A stretch of 64,000 nt of DNA from Amaurobius ferox (taxonomy: Eukaryota > Arthropoda > Arachnida > Araneae > Amaurobiidae). Shown here one piece after another: positions 23,005 to 34,185 of this stretch. The position numbers were made by a program, and so were the translations under genes. Position 1 is the first letter of the stretch. Each line of letters starts with the position of its first letter. Location: NCBI GenBank assembly GCA_951213105.1, contig OX578144.1, forward strand, positions 85,635,015 through 85,699,014, given 5' to 3'. The notes below the pieces were generated by a model. It ran no database searches, had not been told where the DNA came from, and saw only the letters and a program-made list of their open reading frames with translations.

Positions 23005-23300
23005 ATAATAATAAAAGAATGTCTGTCTGCCTGTTTTTTGTTCACCTGTAGCGAAAAATCTAAGCGTCGAACAACCAAGCAATTTAGTACAGGGAAACCT
23101 GGGCTCCCGAAAGAAAAACCGCATTGTCAATAGTTTTAGAAATTTTAATTTATTTTTCAGTCTTTAATATAAAAATGAAGCTGACTGTTTGTTTGTTTGT
23201 TCGCCTGTTTAGTTTGTAACGTAAAATTTAAGCATCGTACGGATATGAAATGTGGTACAGGTATATCTCGGCTAATTAGATGTATTACCTTGCTTAGATT
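23005..23300 (+). repeat. Family 4 microsatellite-core element, two tandem-like copies
   Basis: Copy 1 at about 23005-23110 reads AATGTCTGTCTGCCTGTTTT, AAAAATCTAAGCGTCG and GCAATTTAGTACAGG. Copy 2 at about 23163-23290 reads AATGAAGCTGACTGTTTG, TTTGTTTGTTCGCCTGTTTA, GTAACGTAAAATTTAAGC and GAAATGTGGTACAGG. The shared plan (GTTTGT/GTCTGT tract, then a block ending in a GGTAC-like motif) parallels families 1-3. Copy 1 begins just after the A-rich tail of the LINE remnant. Confidence 0.55.
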
Positions 23301-24291
23301 TTTCTTAAATTCATACTAGATTTTTAGTTATTTTATGCTGAAGGGCCATTTTTTCAATTCTCGTACAAATCGATTCTTCAGCGATATTTTCAGTAGAGTT
23401 TTCATCTTGACACCATTTAAGAGATCAAATAACAGCCTTTTCAACGAGCTTTAAACTGAATCCCTAAAATAATTGCTCCATATTTAAAACAGAAAATTAT
23501 AATAAGCCGAAACACGAAACATTTATAAAACTTCAGATGCACATGCTTTGTAAATTATTTCATGCAAAAATTGAACAGTCGTAATTACCGATTTTGTCAT
23601 AAATATTGTGTGGTATCTTCGCATTCTAACAAAACCAGTTTACTACTGTGTTGTTACATTTCATGTGAATTTAAATGTGAAACCTCGGTTTATTTTTCAA
23701 AGCTCTTACAGCAGAAGTTCGAAATTCCTTATTTCATTTATGAACTGTATTTTTTTTTCTCCATAGCCTGAGGAGATACGGTTGGTTTTCGACAATTTGC
23801 TATAAAGTCAGCTGCAATGTTAATCAGAGGGCAAATAGATTCCTTAGTGACTGAAAAAATTATCGCAGAATTTGCAAACATTTTCATTTAGAAAGCGTAC
23901 TGTTAAATTTTATTTCTTCAACTCTTTGTAAAATAGTTTTGAAATTTTTTGAGGTATTTATTACATTAGTACACTGAAGTTTTGACTCTGTTGTATACAA
24001 TCTTTCAGCTGTCTTTTTTTTTTTGCTGATCATTCTATTTTAGTTAGTCTTACTGAAAAAACATTTTCCATATTCGTCAGTCCAATAATACTTTTTATTG
24101 TCTGATCTTGATGAATTTAAAATATTTCAATGATGCAAATAGTTTAAATGTGCAAAATTTGTACATATAAAGTGAATTTATAAGAACTTGGATGTTACGC
24201 ATTTCAGGTTCTTATAGATACATTGATACTTAATGTTACATATTTCTGCGTTAATCAATTGCTGATTCAATAAATATAATTATAAAAAATA
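23301..24291. other. AT-rich non-coding stretch
   Basis: No gene or known repeat recognised; the 69-codon frame at 23562-23771 has no motif. Confidence 0.55.
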
Positions 24292-24958
24292 AAAAAATCT
24301 GATGTGAGCAACACATGACTTTCCCTATATAATGCAATGGATTTACTACTTTTACAGTTTAAAAAAATGTTATTCTTATAGTAGATACTTATATTCTTTC
24401 CAAGATATTGAATTTCCTTCAATTAGTCGTCATGTTCATTGACGAGATTTTTGTTAATTTGGCAACAATTACAAAAGTCGCCAAGTTGGCGACATTCCGC
24501 CAAATTCGTCGCCAAAATCTTGCCAAGCGTTATGGACGGAGAAATAAGTTATTCTTACAACAACAGATAAATGACTATTGGCGTTCAAATACAAAAGTAT
24601 TACTCAAAGTATATTTTTTCATGAATGGAGTAAACTAGATCCACTAGAATGATGTCACAAATGTATCGTAAGATATTACATATGAAAAGTGAACATGTTT
24701 TCCAATAAGAAATATTATTTTTTTATTTTAAAGTATTTTTTATTAATTTCTTTGAAATACGTGCAATATCTCAAGAAAGCTTCATGTTAGCGTTCTAAAA
24801 TTTATGTCAATCGTTTTCTAATGAAAAATTACATAAGAAATGTCTATTTGCGTAACTTTATTACAGTGCTTCCGGTGTTTATGTATTGCAAATTTTGTAT
24901 CAAATTTCATTCAAATCGGTCCATTCGTTCCTCAGTTATCGTTTCCACAGACTCACTG

Positions 24959-24991
<33 letters not shown>

Positions 24992-25116
24992 TCATTTCAA
25001 AAATGTTTCATTCGTGATTAGGGATGCTTGAAACGGGCTCTCCCGCCGAAAACTCGAATTCGAATTTTCGACCTTGTCACAATACTTTCTTATACATTAT
25101 GTATATAAGGAAAGTA
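24292..25116 (-). repeat. Family 1 element, copy C, nearly complete
   Basis: Reverse orientation. It has the ATCTGATGTGAGCAACACAT end, the TTACTACTTTTACAGTT block, the CAAGTTGGCGACATTCCGCC block, the CTTGCCAAGCGTTATGGACG block, CAAATTTCATTCAAATCGGT (core), (AC)n at 24959-24986, TCGAATTCGAATTTTCGACC, and the hairpin ending GTATATAAGGAAAGTA at 25116. Confidence 0.85.
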
Positions 25117-25282
25117 ATAAACAGAAGCTTCCTGTCTCAGTAAAATTAACGAATGAAATTAAGTACATTTAAAGCCCTTAAATAAAAGAAATCGTAAATA
25201 AAAATGATAATAAAAAGCTATCTTAAATAAAAACGATGGTTGTATAGCTTACAGACTTTATTGCTCTATTTGAATACATAAT
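25117..25282. other. Short non-coding spacer
   Basis: AT-rich spacer between two family 1 copies in opposite orientation; nothing recognised. Confidence 0.5.
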
Positions 25283-25519
25283 TACATTTCCTATATACAT
25301 AATATAATGTATGGTAAAAGTATTGTAACGAGGTCGAAAATTCGAAATCTAGTTTCCGACGGAAGATCGAGTTTCAAGCATTCCTAAACTCGAATCGTAC
25401 ATTTTTGTGGAAACAATATCTTACGAAAGAATACTGAAACGTTTCGAACAAATTTATTCCTAATGATTTTGAAGCCTTTGATTTTAAACTCAATAGAATG
25501 TTCGAACCTCCCCACACCC
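25283..25519 (+). repeat. Diverged family 1 hairpin end lacking the GT tract
   Basis: It has the hairpin (TACATTTCCTATATACATAA), GTATTGTAACGAGGTCGAAA, TTTCAAGCATTCCTAAACTC and ACATTTTTG, but then runs straight into TGGAAACAATATCTTACGAA and GTTTCGAACAAATTTATTCC. The GT microsatellite and about 20 flanking bases present in all other copies are absent. Confidence 0.7.
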
Positions 25520-25526
25520 ATATTTT

Positions 25527-26390
25527 TACTTTCCATATATACATAATGTATAAAGAAAGTATTGTGACGGGGTCGAAAATTGGAATTCGAGTTTTCGACG
25601 GGAGAGTACGATTCAAGCATCCCTGATCACGAATCAAACATTTTTGAAGTGATGTCTGTGTGTGTGTGTGTGTGTGTGTTGTGTGTGTGCCAGTGGGTCT
25701 GTGGAAACGATAACTGACGAACGAATGGACCGATTCGAACGAAATTTGGTACAAAAATCACAATCCGTAAACACTGGAAACCTATTGTTTTTAAACGTAA
25801 TCGAATGTTCAGACCCCCCCCCCCCTAAATTTTCGAGTGAAATATTGAAAAAATCATCAATCAAAACCGCTAATAAAGTTACGCAAATAGACATTTCTTA
25901 TGTAATGTTTCATTAGAAAACGATTAACATAAATTTTAGAACGCTAACATGAACCGCTCTCGAGATATTGCACATTTTTCAAAAAAATTATCACAAAGTC
26001 ATATAAAATAAAAAAAATATATTTCCTATTGAGAAATATGTTAACTTTTCATATGTAATACCATGCGGAAAGTTTGGTGACATCATTCTCGTGGATATAG
26101 CTCGTTCCATTCATGAAAAAAGATACTTCGAGTAATACTTTTGTATTTGAACGCCAATAATCATTGATCTGCTTTAAAAATAACTTATTTCTAAGTCAGT
26201 AAAGCTTGGCGAGATTTTGGCGACGAATTTAGCGGAATATCGCCAACTTGGCGACTTTTTGAAATGTTGTCAAATTAACGAAAATTTCTCTAATGGATTA
26301 AAATGACGCTAAATAAATGAAAATGACGACTAATTGTCGAAAATTCAATATCGTGGAAAAATATAGGTATCTACTATAAGAAAAACCTAT
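25527..26390 (+). repeat. Family 1 tandem array, monomer D
   Basis: Complete to the AAGAAAAACCTAT junction. It has the hairpin, GACGGGGTCGAAAATTGGAA, (GT)n at 25655-25690, the core ATGGACCGATTCGAACGAAA, a 12-base C run at 25814-25825, TTGGTGACATCATTCTCGTG, and the GGCGACGAATTTAGCGGAAT/CGCCAACTTGGCGAC block. It shares diagnostic variants with monomer F. Confidence 0.9.
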
Positions 26391-27411
26391 TACTTTCCAT
26401 ATATACATAATGTATAAGGAAAGTATTGTGACGGGGTCGAAAATTGGAATTCGAGTTTTCGACGGGAGAGCACGTTTCAAGCATCCCTGATCACGAATTA
26501 AACATTTTTGAAGTGATGTCTGTGTGAGTGTGTGTGTGTGTGAAAGTATGTGTGTGTGTGTGTGTGCCAGTGAGTCTGTGGAGACGATAACTGACGAACG
26601 AATGGACCGATTTGAACCAAATTTGGTACAAAAATCACAATCCGTAAACACTGGAAGTCTATTGTTTTTATACGCAACCGAATGTTCAGAACCCCCCTAA
26701 ATTTTCGAATGAAATTTTGAAAAAATCGTCAAAAAATCAAAACCACTAATAAAGTTACGCAAATAGACACTTCTTATGTAATGTTTCATTAGAAAACGAT
26801 TGGCATAAATTTTAGAACGCTAACATGAACCGTTCTTGAGATATTGCACATATTTTAAAAAAATTATCAAAAAGTCATATAAAATAAAAAAAATAGTTCC
26901 TATTGAGAAACTTGTTTAATTTTCATATGTAATACCATTCGATAAATTGGGTGAACTCATTCTCGTGGATCTAGCTCGTTCCATTCATGAAAAAAGGTAC
27001 TTTGAGTAATACGTTTGTATTTGAACGCCAATAGTCATTTGTCTGCTGTAAGAATAACTTATTTTTTTTACCATAGCGCTTGGAGAGATTTTGGTGACGA
27101 ATTTGGCGGAATGTCGCCAACTTGGCGACTTTTTGAAATGTTGCCAAATTAACGAAAATCTCGCCAAATTGATAAAAATGACGCTAAATCAATGATAATG
27201 ACCACTAATTGAAGAAAATTCAATATCTTGGCAAGAATATAAGTATCTACTATAAGAATAACATTTTTTTTACTGTAAAAGTAGTAAATTCTTTGCATTA
27301 TATAAGGAAAGTCATGTGTTGCCCACATCAGATTTTTTTTTACAGTAAAATTAGTAAATTCATGGCATTATATAAGGAAAGTCATGTGTTGTCCACATTA
27401 GATTTTTTTGT
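26391..27411 (+). repeat. Family 1 tandem array, monomer E with doubled terminus
   Basis: As monomer D but with its own variants (six-base C run, CAAAAAATCAAAACCACTAA, TTTGGCGGAATGTCGCC). The far terminus (AGTAAATTCTTTGCATTATA ... GTCATGTGTTGCCCACATCA) is repeated a second time about 65 bp later, so the end unit is duplicated. Confidence 0.9.
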
Positions 27412-27529
27412 ATTTGTACTAAAATGTAATAATCAGGATGAGGTCAATGGTCATATGCAAATTATAAAAAAGGAATTATAAAGTTTTATATGCGCTTTCA
27501 TCGAACAATGCGCATAATTAGCAACAGGA

Positions 27530-28411
27530 AAATATTGTGAATAAGGAAAATATTGTAATATAAGGAAATGTAATATAAGGAAAATATTGTGACGGGGTCA
27601 AAAATTTGAATTCGAGTTTTCGACGGGAGAGCACGTTTCAAGCATCAATGATCACGATTCAAACATTTTTGAAGTGATGTCTGTGTGTGTGTGAGTGTGT
27701 GTGAATGTGTGTGTGTCAGTGAGCCTGTGGAGACGATAACTGACGAACGAATGGCCCGATCGAACCAAATTAGGTACAAAAATCACAATCCGTAAACACT
27801 GGAAACCTATTGTTTTAAACGTAATCGAATGTTCAGACCCCCCCCCCTAAATTTTCGAGTGAAATATTGAAAAAATCGTCATTCGAAACCGCTTATAAAG
27901 TTACGCAAATAGACATTTCTTATGTAATTTTTCATTAGAAAACGTTAACATAAATTTTAGAACGCTAACATGAACCGCTCTCGAGATATTGCACATTTTT
28001 AAAAAAAATTATCAAAAAGTCATATAAAAAGAAAAATATATATTTCCTATTGAGAAATATGTTCACTTTTCATATGTAATACCATGCGGAAAATTTGGTG
28101 ACATCATTCTCGTGGATATAGCTCGTTCCATTCATGAAAATATACTTCGAGTAATACTTTTGTATTTGAACGCCAATAATCATTGATCTGCTTTAAAAAT
28201 AACTTATTTCTCCGTCAGTAAAGCTTGGCGAGATTTTGTCGACGAATTTTGCGGAATATCGCCAACTTGGCGACTTTTTGAAATGTTGGCAAATTAACGA
28301 AAATTTCGCCAAATGGATTAAAATGACGCTAAATAAATGAAAATGACGACTAATTGTCGAAAATTCAATATCTTGGAAAGAATATAAGTATCTACTATAA
28401 GAAAAACCTAT
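27530..28411 (+). repeat. Family 1 tandem array, monomer F
   Basis: The hairpin is degraded and expanded: ATAAGGAAAATATTGT and related strings repeat at 27540-27590. The rest closely follows monomer D, including the long C run (27838-27847), GTGGATATAGCTCGTTCC and AATCATTGATCTGCTTTAAA, and it ends at the same AAGAAAAACCTAT junction. Confidence 0.9.
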
Positions 28412-28535
28412 TACTTTCCTTATATACATAATGTATAAGGAAAGTATTGTGACGGGGTCGAAAATTTGAATTCGAGTTTTCGACGGGAGAGCACGTTTCA
28501 AGCATCCCCTGACGAATTAAACATTTTTGAAATGA

Positions 28536-28597
<62 letters not shown>

Positions 28598-29368
28598 AGT
28601 GAGTCTGTGGAGACGATAACAGACGAACGAATGGACCGATTCGAACCAAATTTGGTACAAAAATCACAATCCGCAAACACTGGAAACCTGTTGTTTTTAT
28701 AAATAATCGAATGTTCAGAACCCATCTAAATTTTCGAATGACATTTTAAAAAAATCGTCAAAAAATCAAACCAACTACTAAAGTTATGCAAATAGACATT
28801 TCTTATGTAATATGTCATTAGAAAACGATTGACATAAATTTTAGAACGCTAACACGAACCGTCCTTGAAATATTGTACATTTTTCAAAAAAATTATCAAA
28901 AAGTCAAATAAAATAAAAATAAAAATATTTCCTATTGATAAACATATTCACTTTTCATATGTAATACCATGCGATAAATTGGGTGACATCATTCTCGTGG
29001 AACTAGCTCGTTACATTCATGAAAAAATATACTTTGAGTAATACTTTTGTATTTGAACGCCTATAGTCATTTATCTACTGTAAGAATAACTTATTTCTTA
29101 TTGCATAACGCTTGGGGAGATTTTTCGACGAATTTGGCGGAATGTCGCCAACTTGGCGACTTTTTGAAATGTTGCCAAATTAAGGAAAATCTCGCCAAAT
29201 GGATAAAAATGACGCTAAATCAATGAAAATGACTAATTGTCGAAAATGCAATATCTTGGAATGAATATTAGTATATACTATAAGAAAAACGTATTTTTTT
29301 ACTGTAAATGTAGTAAATTCATTACATTATATTAGGAAAGTCATGTGTTGCCCACATCAGATTTTTTA
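28412..29368 (+). repeat. Family 1 tandem array, monomer G
   Basis: Follows monomer E: intact hairpin, the longest GT tract of the array (28537-28597), CAAAAAATCAAACCAACTAC, GGCGGAATGTCGCCAACTTG, and the far terminus GTCATGTGTTGCCCACATCA. Homologous points lie 2021 bp from E, against 2025 bp between D and F. Confidence 0.9.
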
Positions 29369-30160
29369 AGTTTTGAAAAAATGTTTTAAAAATCAAAACT
29401 TTTAATGTTACGTAATTTATTATTTATAATGTAATATTTTATTAGAAAACGAATAATATAAACTTTAGAAGAGTATCATGAACTGTACTCAATATATTGC
29501 ACGTTTTTCTAATAAATTTATCAAAACCATTGCAAAAAATGAAAGTATTAACTATCATGAAACATGCTCCCGTTTCATTCATTTATGTGACAAATTTATT
29601 AACATAATTATTGTGGATCTAGGTGGTTTCATTCACGATGAAATGGATTTCTTTAATAGTTTTGTATTATTGCGACCAACAATTCGCTAATATTCATTTA
29701 TATATAATAAAAGCTCTTTTCTTCGTCTGTGTGTAACGCTGTGTGTAACATTTGGCGAATTTGTGACTAATTTATCGAAACATCGCCAACTCGGCAATAT
29801 GTCACTACAGATTGGTGAAAATATATTCAAAATTGCAAAATTACTTTACATTAACGGGAATTACGCGAAATTTATGAATTAATTATTAAAATATTTTAAC
29901 ACATGGACTGTATTGCTAATTGTAAATGCTATGAATATTGATAATTGTTAATTTAGATTTATGCGGAATATAAATTATTTGGATACGTCGAAATAGTTTT
30001 GCATATTGCCTTCAGGCAAAAAACTCCAAATGTACATTTCAACGTTTAAAACATTCATTATGTAATTGATATTATACATCATTTTTTCACTAATAAAAAG
30101 TAAATTAATTGCATTATATAGGTAAAGCCAAATACTGCTTATATCAGATGTTTTGTTTTT
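29369..30160 (+). repeat. Diverged family 1-like element (subfamily 1b)
   Basis: AATAATATAAACTTTAGAAG, a TATATTGCACGTTTTTCTAA block, TATTGTGGATCTAGGTGGTT and TTTTGTATTATTGCGACCAA track the family 1 order but are far diverged. The end AAGTAAATTAATTGCATTAT and TTTTTTCACTAATAAAAAG matches 8900-9080 and 36050-36100. The 70-codon frame at 29478-29690 is repeat read-through. Confidence 0.6.
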
Positions 30161-30770
30161 TGATCTATTTTGATTATCGTAAGCTCAACTCTTACGGTTA
30201 GTCGAATGTAGTAAATCATTAAAACCCCGCTGTTGATTTTACTATAAGTACAAAAAAAAGAAAAAAAAAACTAAATACATTTTTTATTTTTTAACGAATT
30301 TAACTTAACGGAATTGTGTCCAATTCGTTGAATTAAATTCAAAGTTGTAAGAAATTATACAAACAATATTTTCTTAAACAATATTGTATTCAATTGTATT
30401 ACATTTAAATATAAAATAGCAATCAGGTTGTATTTGCACTGTAATCAATATGCACCCAGCTTTCCCGTGGTAAACCAAATCCAAGCTGCCCGGTAGGAAC
30501 AGAAATGTTTACTTGTTGCATAAGATTTACTTGTTACAATGTTTACTTGCTACTTATAGTTTTTCCACCACATTCTTTAAAACAGACTGTCTAAGCTTTA
30601 GGTTGGATATATATTTACTGTCTAAGTAATTGTTTGATACGATATATAGCACTGTTCAGTATATGTCAACTTAGATTTCACTAATGACTTAAAGATAATT
30701 TCTATCATCGGGTGCGATGTCTACTCACTACTGATGAGCGATTACGAATCGTAAAAGAGAGAATATTGAG
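30161..30770. other. AT-rich non-coding stretch
   Basis: No gene or repeat family recognised; an A-rich run lies at 30250-30270. Confidence 0.55.
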
Positions 30771-31095
30771 TAATAAGAGTGAATGAGTCTATAATATGAG
30801 CAAATGAAAGCATAATAAGAGTGAATGGATGTATAATATAAGCAAATGAACGCATAAAAGTGCATTGTATAATATGAGTGAATGAGGGCATAATAAGAGA
30901 ACATGAGTATACAATATGAGCGAATGAGCGCATAATAAGTGAAGAAGTGTACAATGTGAAAGAATGGGCGCATAATAAGAGCGCATGAGCTCATAATAAG
31001 AACTAACATACACAATAAAGGTAAATTAAAGCTTACAAAGAGTGAATAAGCGTATAATAGTAGAGAACGGCCGCAAATAAGAGCGAATGAGAGCT
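30771..31095 (+). repeat. Minisatellite, about 21 bp unit, degenerate
   Basis: About a dozen copies alternate between a TATAATATGAGCGAATGAG type and a CATAATAAGAGTGAATGAG type. Because the unit is a multiple of three, the minus strand stays open for 148 codons (30728-31174) as a seven-residue Ser-Tyr-Tyr-rich repeat; I regard that as a by-product. Confidence 0.85.
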
Positions 31096-31335
31096 GACTG
31101 AACACATTATACGCATCCATGGATGTTGTTTTCTGAAATAAGAGATCTATTCTAACATATGTTTGCTTAAACATAAATTATCAGTTCAAAAAGAGAAAAA
31201 TCTCATGAGCTATTTCCAAATTATATGCTCTTATCACCATGTAAAATGTTCATAGTAAATTATTATAAGTTTATTGAACGTGTAAACATTTAAAATAAAA
31301 ACACATTTACTTGAAAACTCGTAAAACTTTTGCGA
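31096..31335. other. Non-coding, no feature
   Basis: Nothing recognisable. Confidence 0.5.
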
Positions 31336-31735
31336 GAAAAACTTATTTTCAGTCAAGCAAGACGCTTCGTGTTTTGTTTTTCAAAGGCTCATTACATTTT
31401 CCGTAAAGCTTGTTCCGCTATTTAATTTCCTGTGTTTCTACTCAGAAATTTTTAAGATGCAGTATGCGAATTTTCTTACTTAAAAAATATTTTCAATTAT
31501 ATTTTACTATTTGTCACTTTCTTAAATACGTTTTAGAGTCCTTGATATATTTAGTGTTTTAGCACATCGTGGCCTTTCACAGAAAACGCTGAAAACAATT
31601 TTCCATCTTGAATTTTTCGTTCAGCATTCAATTTCACTTAATCTAAATGAAGAAACTTTTCATCTGCGTCATCTCAGTCGTAATTTATCTTCCCGTCTTC
31701 TCAACATTAAAACGCATTAAGGGACGTCAAATTGA
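31336..31735 (+). repeat. Dispersed 0.4-kb non-coding block, copy 2
   Basis: Collinear with 19866-20240, as set out there, with scattered substitutions and indels. No boundaries such as inverted repeats or a target duplication could be seen. Confidence 0.7.
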
Positions 31736-32544
31736 GGGAAGTATTTCACTGTTGGAAATATATAGCAACTAAATTAAACTACTAAGTAACTTTTTGATGC
31801 AAAGAATTTCAACATTTCTCATTTGCATTTCCCAGAAGTTGCAAAGTTCTTGCTGCATTTAGTGATTTTATTCTAAATTATGAAAAAAGATAATACATAA
31901 ACGTGATAAACGGTCATCTAAGTTAACATTTAAAAAATATTTAAATCAAATAAAGAACTTCGGAAACTATATTAAAAAATAAACTTGCAAAATAAATATT
32001 AAATTGATGATCATTTATTTAAATCACCTTAGAAAAGAATTCGAGGTCCTAAAGAAAAAAAAAACTGGAGCTAGAACTGAATATAATCTTATTCAGACGA
32101 TATCCCTCCATTCTTTCGAATATAATTACGGTTAGGATAAAAGCAGTTTGGATAGCGAGTTGAGCCAGACAAAAGTTTTAAAACTTTTTAGGATTTTGAT
32201 AGCTTGTGTGGTATTAACTTCATCGCATGTAGGTATTTGTTGAAGGGATTTCAAAGTATTATTTTAAAATAGAATGTTTACAGGGTTAATAGTGAAGTTT
32301 ATTTTGACCTATATTGATTATGGTTTACAGAAAATAATATTTTATCTACCTTGTTGAAGGGTGGTATTGTTTATGCGTGACGAACATTTTATGCCAAAAT
32401 CAAATTATGCATTTCAAGCAGTGTAGATAACGAAAAATAAGACTATAAAACTATAAATTATAATAATAAATTATAGTTAATGCATACATATTAATAATAA
32501 TTTATAATTAATACAGATATTATATAATATGTCTGTACGTCGTA
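31736..32544. other. AT-rich non-coding stretch
   Basis: No gene recognised. AATAATAAATTATAGTTAAT-type strings near 32460-32515 form a small AT-rich inverted repeat. Confidence 0.5.
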
Positions 32545-32719
32545 AAGAACATGGCTGCCGTAACCGGTATTTGAACCACGAATATTCACCATGATCAGCC
32601 GACGCTCTACCCTTGAGATACTGGGATGAAATTGCAAGCTTTTATCGTCGAAGTGGGTTCTACTTTCTCTACTATATAATGTCATATTGACGTGCAAATG
32701 ACAATCCGACTGACCGCCT

Positions 32720-32727
32720 CTTGCTAT
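32720..32727 (+). repeat. Imperfect target duplication, left (CTTGCTAT)
   Basis: Matches 33717-33724 (CTTGTTAT) at 7 of 8 positions and brackets the family 2 insert. Confidence 0.5.
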
Positions 32728-33716
32728 GTTTAACACTTTACAACATAGTTGAAAGTGTTTATGACTTTGTTCATTCTGTCTGTCTGTCTATCTGTCTGTC
32801 CGTTAGCACGATAACTGCCGTAAAAATGGGTTTATCAAACTGAAATTTTAGTATGTTTTTCAGACGGTCTGAGGGACCTACGGGGATATAAATGAATAAT
32901 ATCATCCAATTAGTTTTTTATTGAACCCGGGTTGAAAAATTGAAATACATTGAACCATATTGGATCTAATATTTCAAACATTTTTTAAGCGAATTTAAAA
33001 TTCTCAAATTGCTTCGAAAATTTAAGGAAGTATTCAAATTATCCCATAAAATATATAAAAAAAATGCAGTAAAATATGTTAGGTAGTTTTTTAAATAAAA
33101 ATGATTTAATATAGAGAGACAAACAAATTCAATTAAATTCTGACTCTCGTTATATCCTTCAGAAATAAAAAACAGATATATTGTATAATAAATATCTTTC
33201 CAAGAGTTTAATGTTTTACATATGAGAAAGGTTTCACATTTTAAAATAAATATGGTAGATAACAATTTTTCAAATTTTTAAATAAAATAAATTATTATAG
33301 TACTGTGATGAATGAAACGATTCGAAAAATGTTCATGAATGGAATGCTGTTTTTATATAGAGGCGATTTATATTTCGATGACGTCATTTGAATAAAGTTA
33401 ATTTGTTTTCGATGATGTTTTCAAATAAATTATTGTATAATAAATTATTGTAGTGTTATGATAATTTTAAAAATATTACCGAGGAATGTATCCCACTTTA
33501 GAGATGTTTAAACCAGACAATTTATATTTCAATACCGTCATTTGAATAAAGTTCATTTTCTTCGATGAAGTTTTCAAATATAATAAATTAATGTAGTTTT
33601 GTGATAATTTTAAAAATATTACCGAGGGATGTATTGAATTTTAGAGATATTTGTATAAAATTGCATTGAAGTTGTAAAGGGTTTCATAATCAATGCTTTA
33701 TGTATGATTGATATTT
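32728..33716 (+). mobile_element. Family 2 non-autonomous element, copy B
   Basis: Head: TTTAACACTTTACAACATAG, (GTCT)n near 32779-32803, GCACGATAACTGCCGTAAAA and GAATAATATCATCCAATTAG. The middle (about 33060-33265) is unrelated to the middle of copy C. The tail has three internal repeats of about 165 bp (TAATTTTAAAAATATTACCG; CGTCATTTGAATAAAGTT) and ends in GTTGTAAAGGG then a hairpin (AATCAATGC, loop TTTA, TGTATGATT). A short subterminal inverted match exists: CTTTACAAC at the head against GTTGTAAAG near the tail. The minus frame at 32966-33265 is not supported as a gene. Confidence 0.8.
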
Positions 33717-33724
33717 CTTGTTAT
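33717..33724 (+). repeat. Imperfect target duplication, right (CTTGTTAT)
   Basis: See 32720-32727. Its position matches the gap in the SINE alignment. Confidence 0.5.
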
Positions 33725-34185
33725 CTCATGAGGGTGACTCCTGATGCTAATTTTATCCTCCAGGTTAGCTTCCTAAATAGCTTTTGGGTTAGCTTCTCCA
33801 TCCTCTAATGTCAGATTGCTATGCAGTTGGCAATCTAACAGATCACTGTCTGATATTTTTACCTCCGATTAGCCTCCTGATTTCATTTTTATCGGTCATC
33901 TTAGCTTCCTGCGTGGACTGGGACTTTCCGATTTGAAATCGGCCCTCAGTATCCCAGAGTCCTCTGAATTCGTGCTTGTTGTACTAGGATCACTTTCAGA
34001 CCATCAACATCTTTGCATTAATCTACAGGGTTGATTTATTTTCTCGCCAATGTAAAGTACCTTACTGCCCCAAATGGGATTCGAACCACGGATCTTCATA
34101 CTGGCCAGCCGACTATGTACTGTTGAACTGCGGTGACGGCATAGCGAGCTCTTATCATAGACGTGGACTCTGCAGTATCTTTACT

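Larger units (their letters stand above)
32545..34185 (-). mobile_element. Dimeric tRNA-derived SINE (type S2), interrupted by family 2
   Basis: Two pieces, 32545-32727 and 33725-34185, line up without gap against the uninterrupted copy at 45183-45680. Each end has a tRNA-like head on the minus strand: near 32550-32625 (box B-like complement GGTATTTGAACCACG) and near 34062-34140 (GGGATTCGAACCACGGATCT). The body has GATGCTAATTTTATCCTCCA, AGTATCCCAGAGTCCTCTGA and CTACAGGGTTGATTTATTTT. Head-body-head order suggests a dimeric or tandem SINE rather than one unit. Confidence 0.75.

Noticed and set aside
25374..28725. Frames containing long His-Thr or Cys-Val runs with a recurring DERMDRFE-like peptide
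   Set aside because: They are read-through of the GT tract and core of family 1 copies; the frames shift between copies and end in non-coding repeat.
30728..31174. 148-codon minus frame rich in Ser, Tyr and His
   Set aside because: It is the product of a 21-bp minisatellite whose period is divisible by three; no domain or start context.
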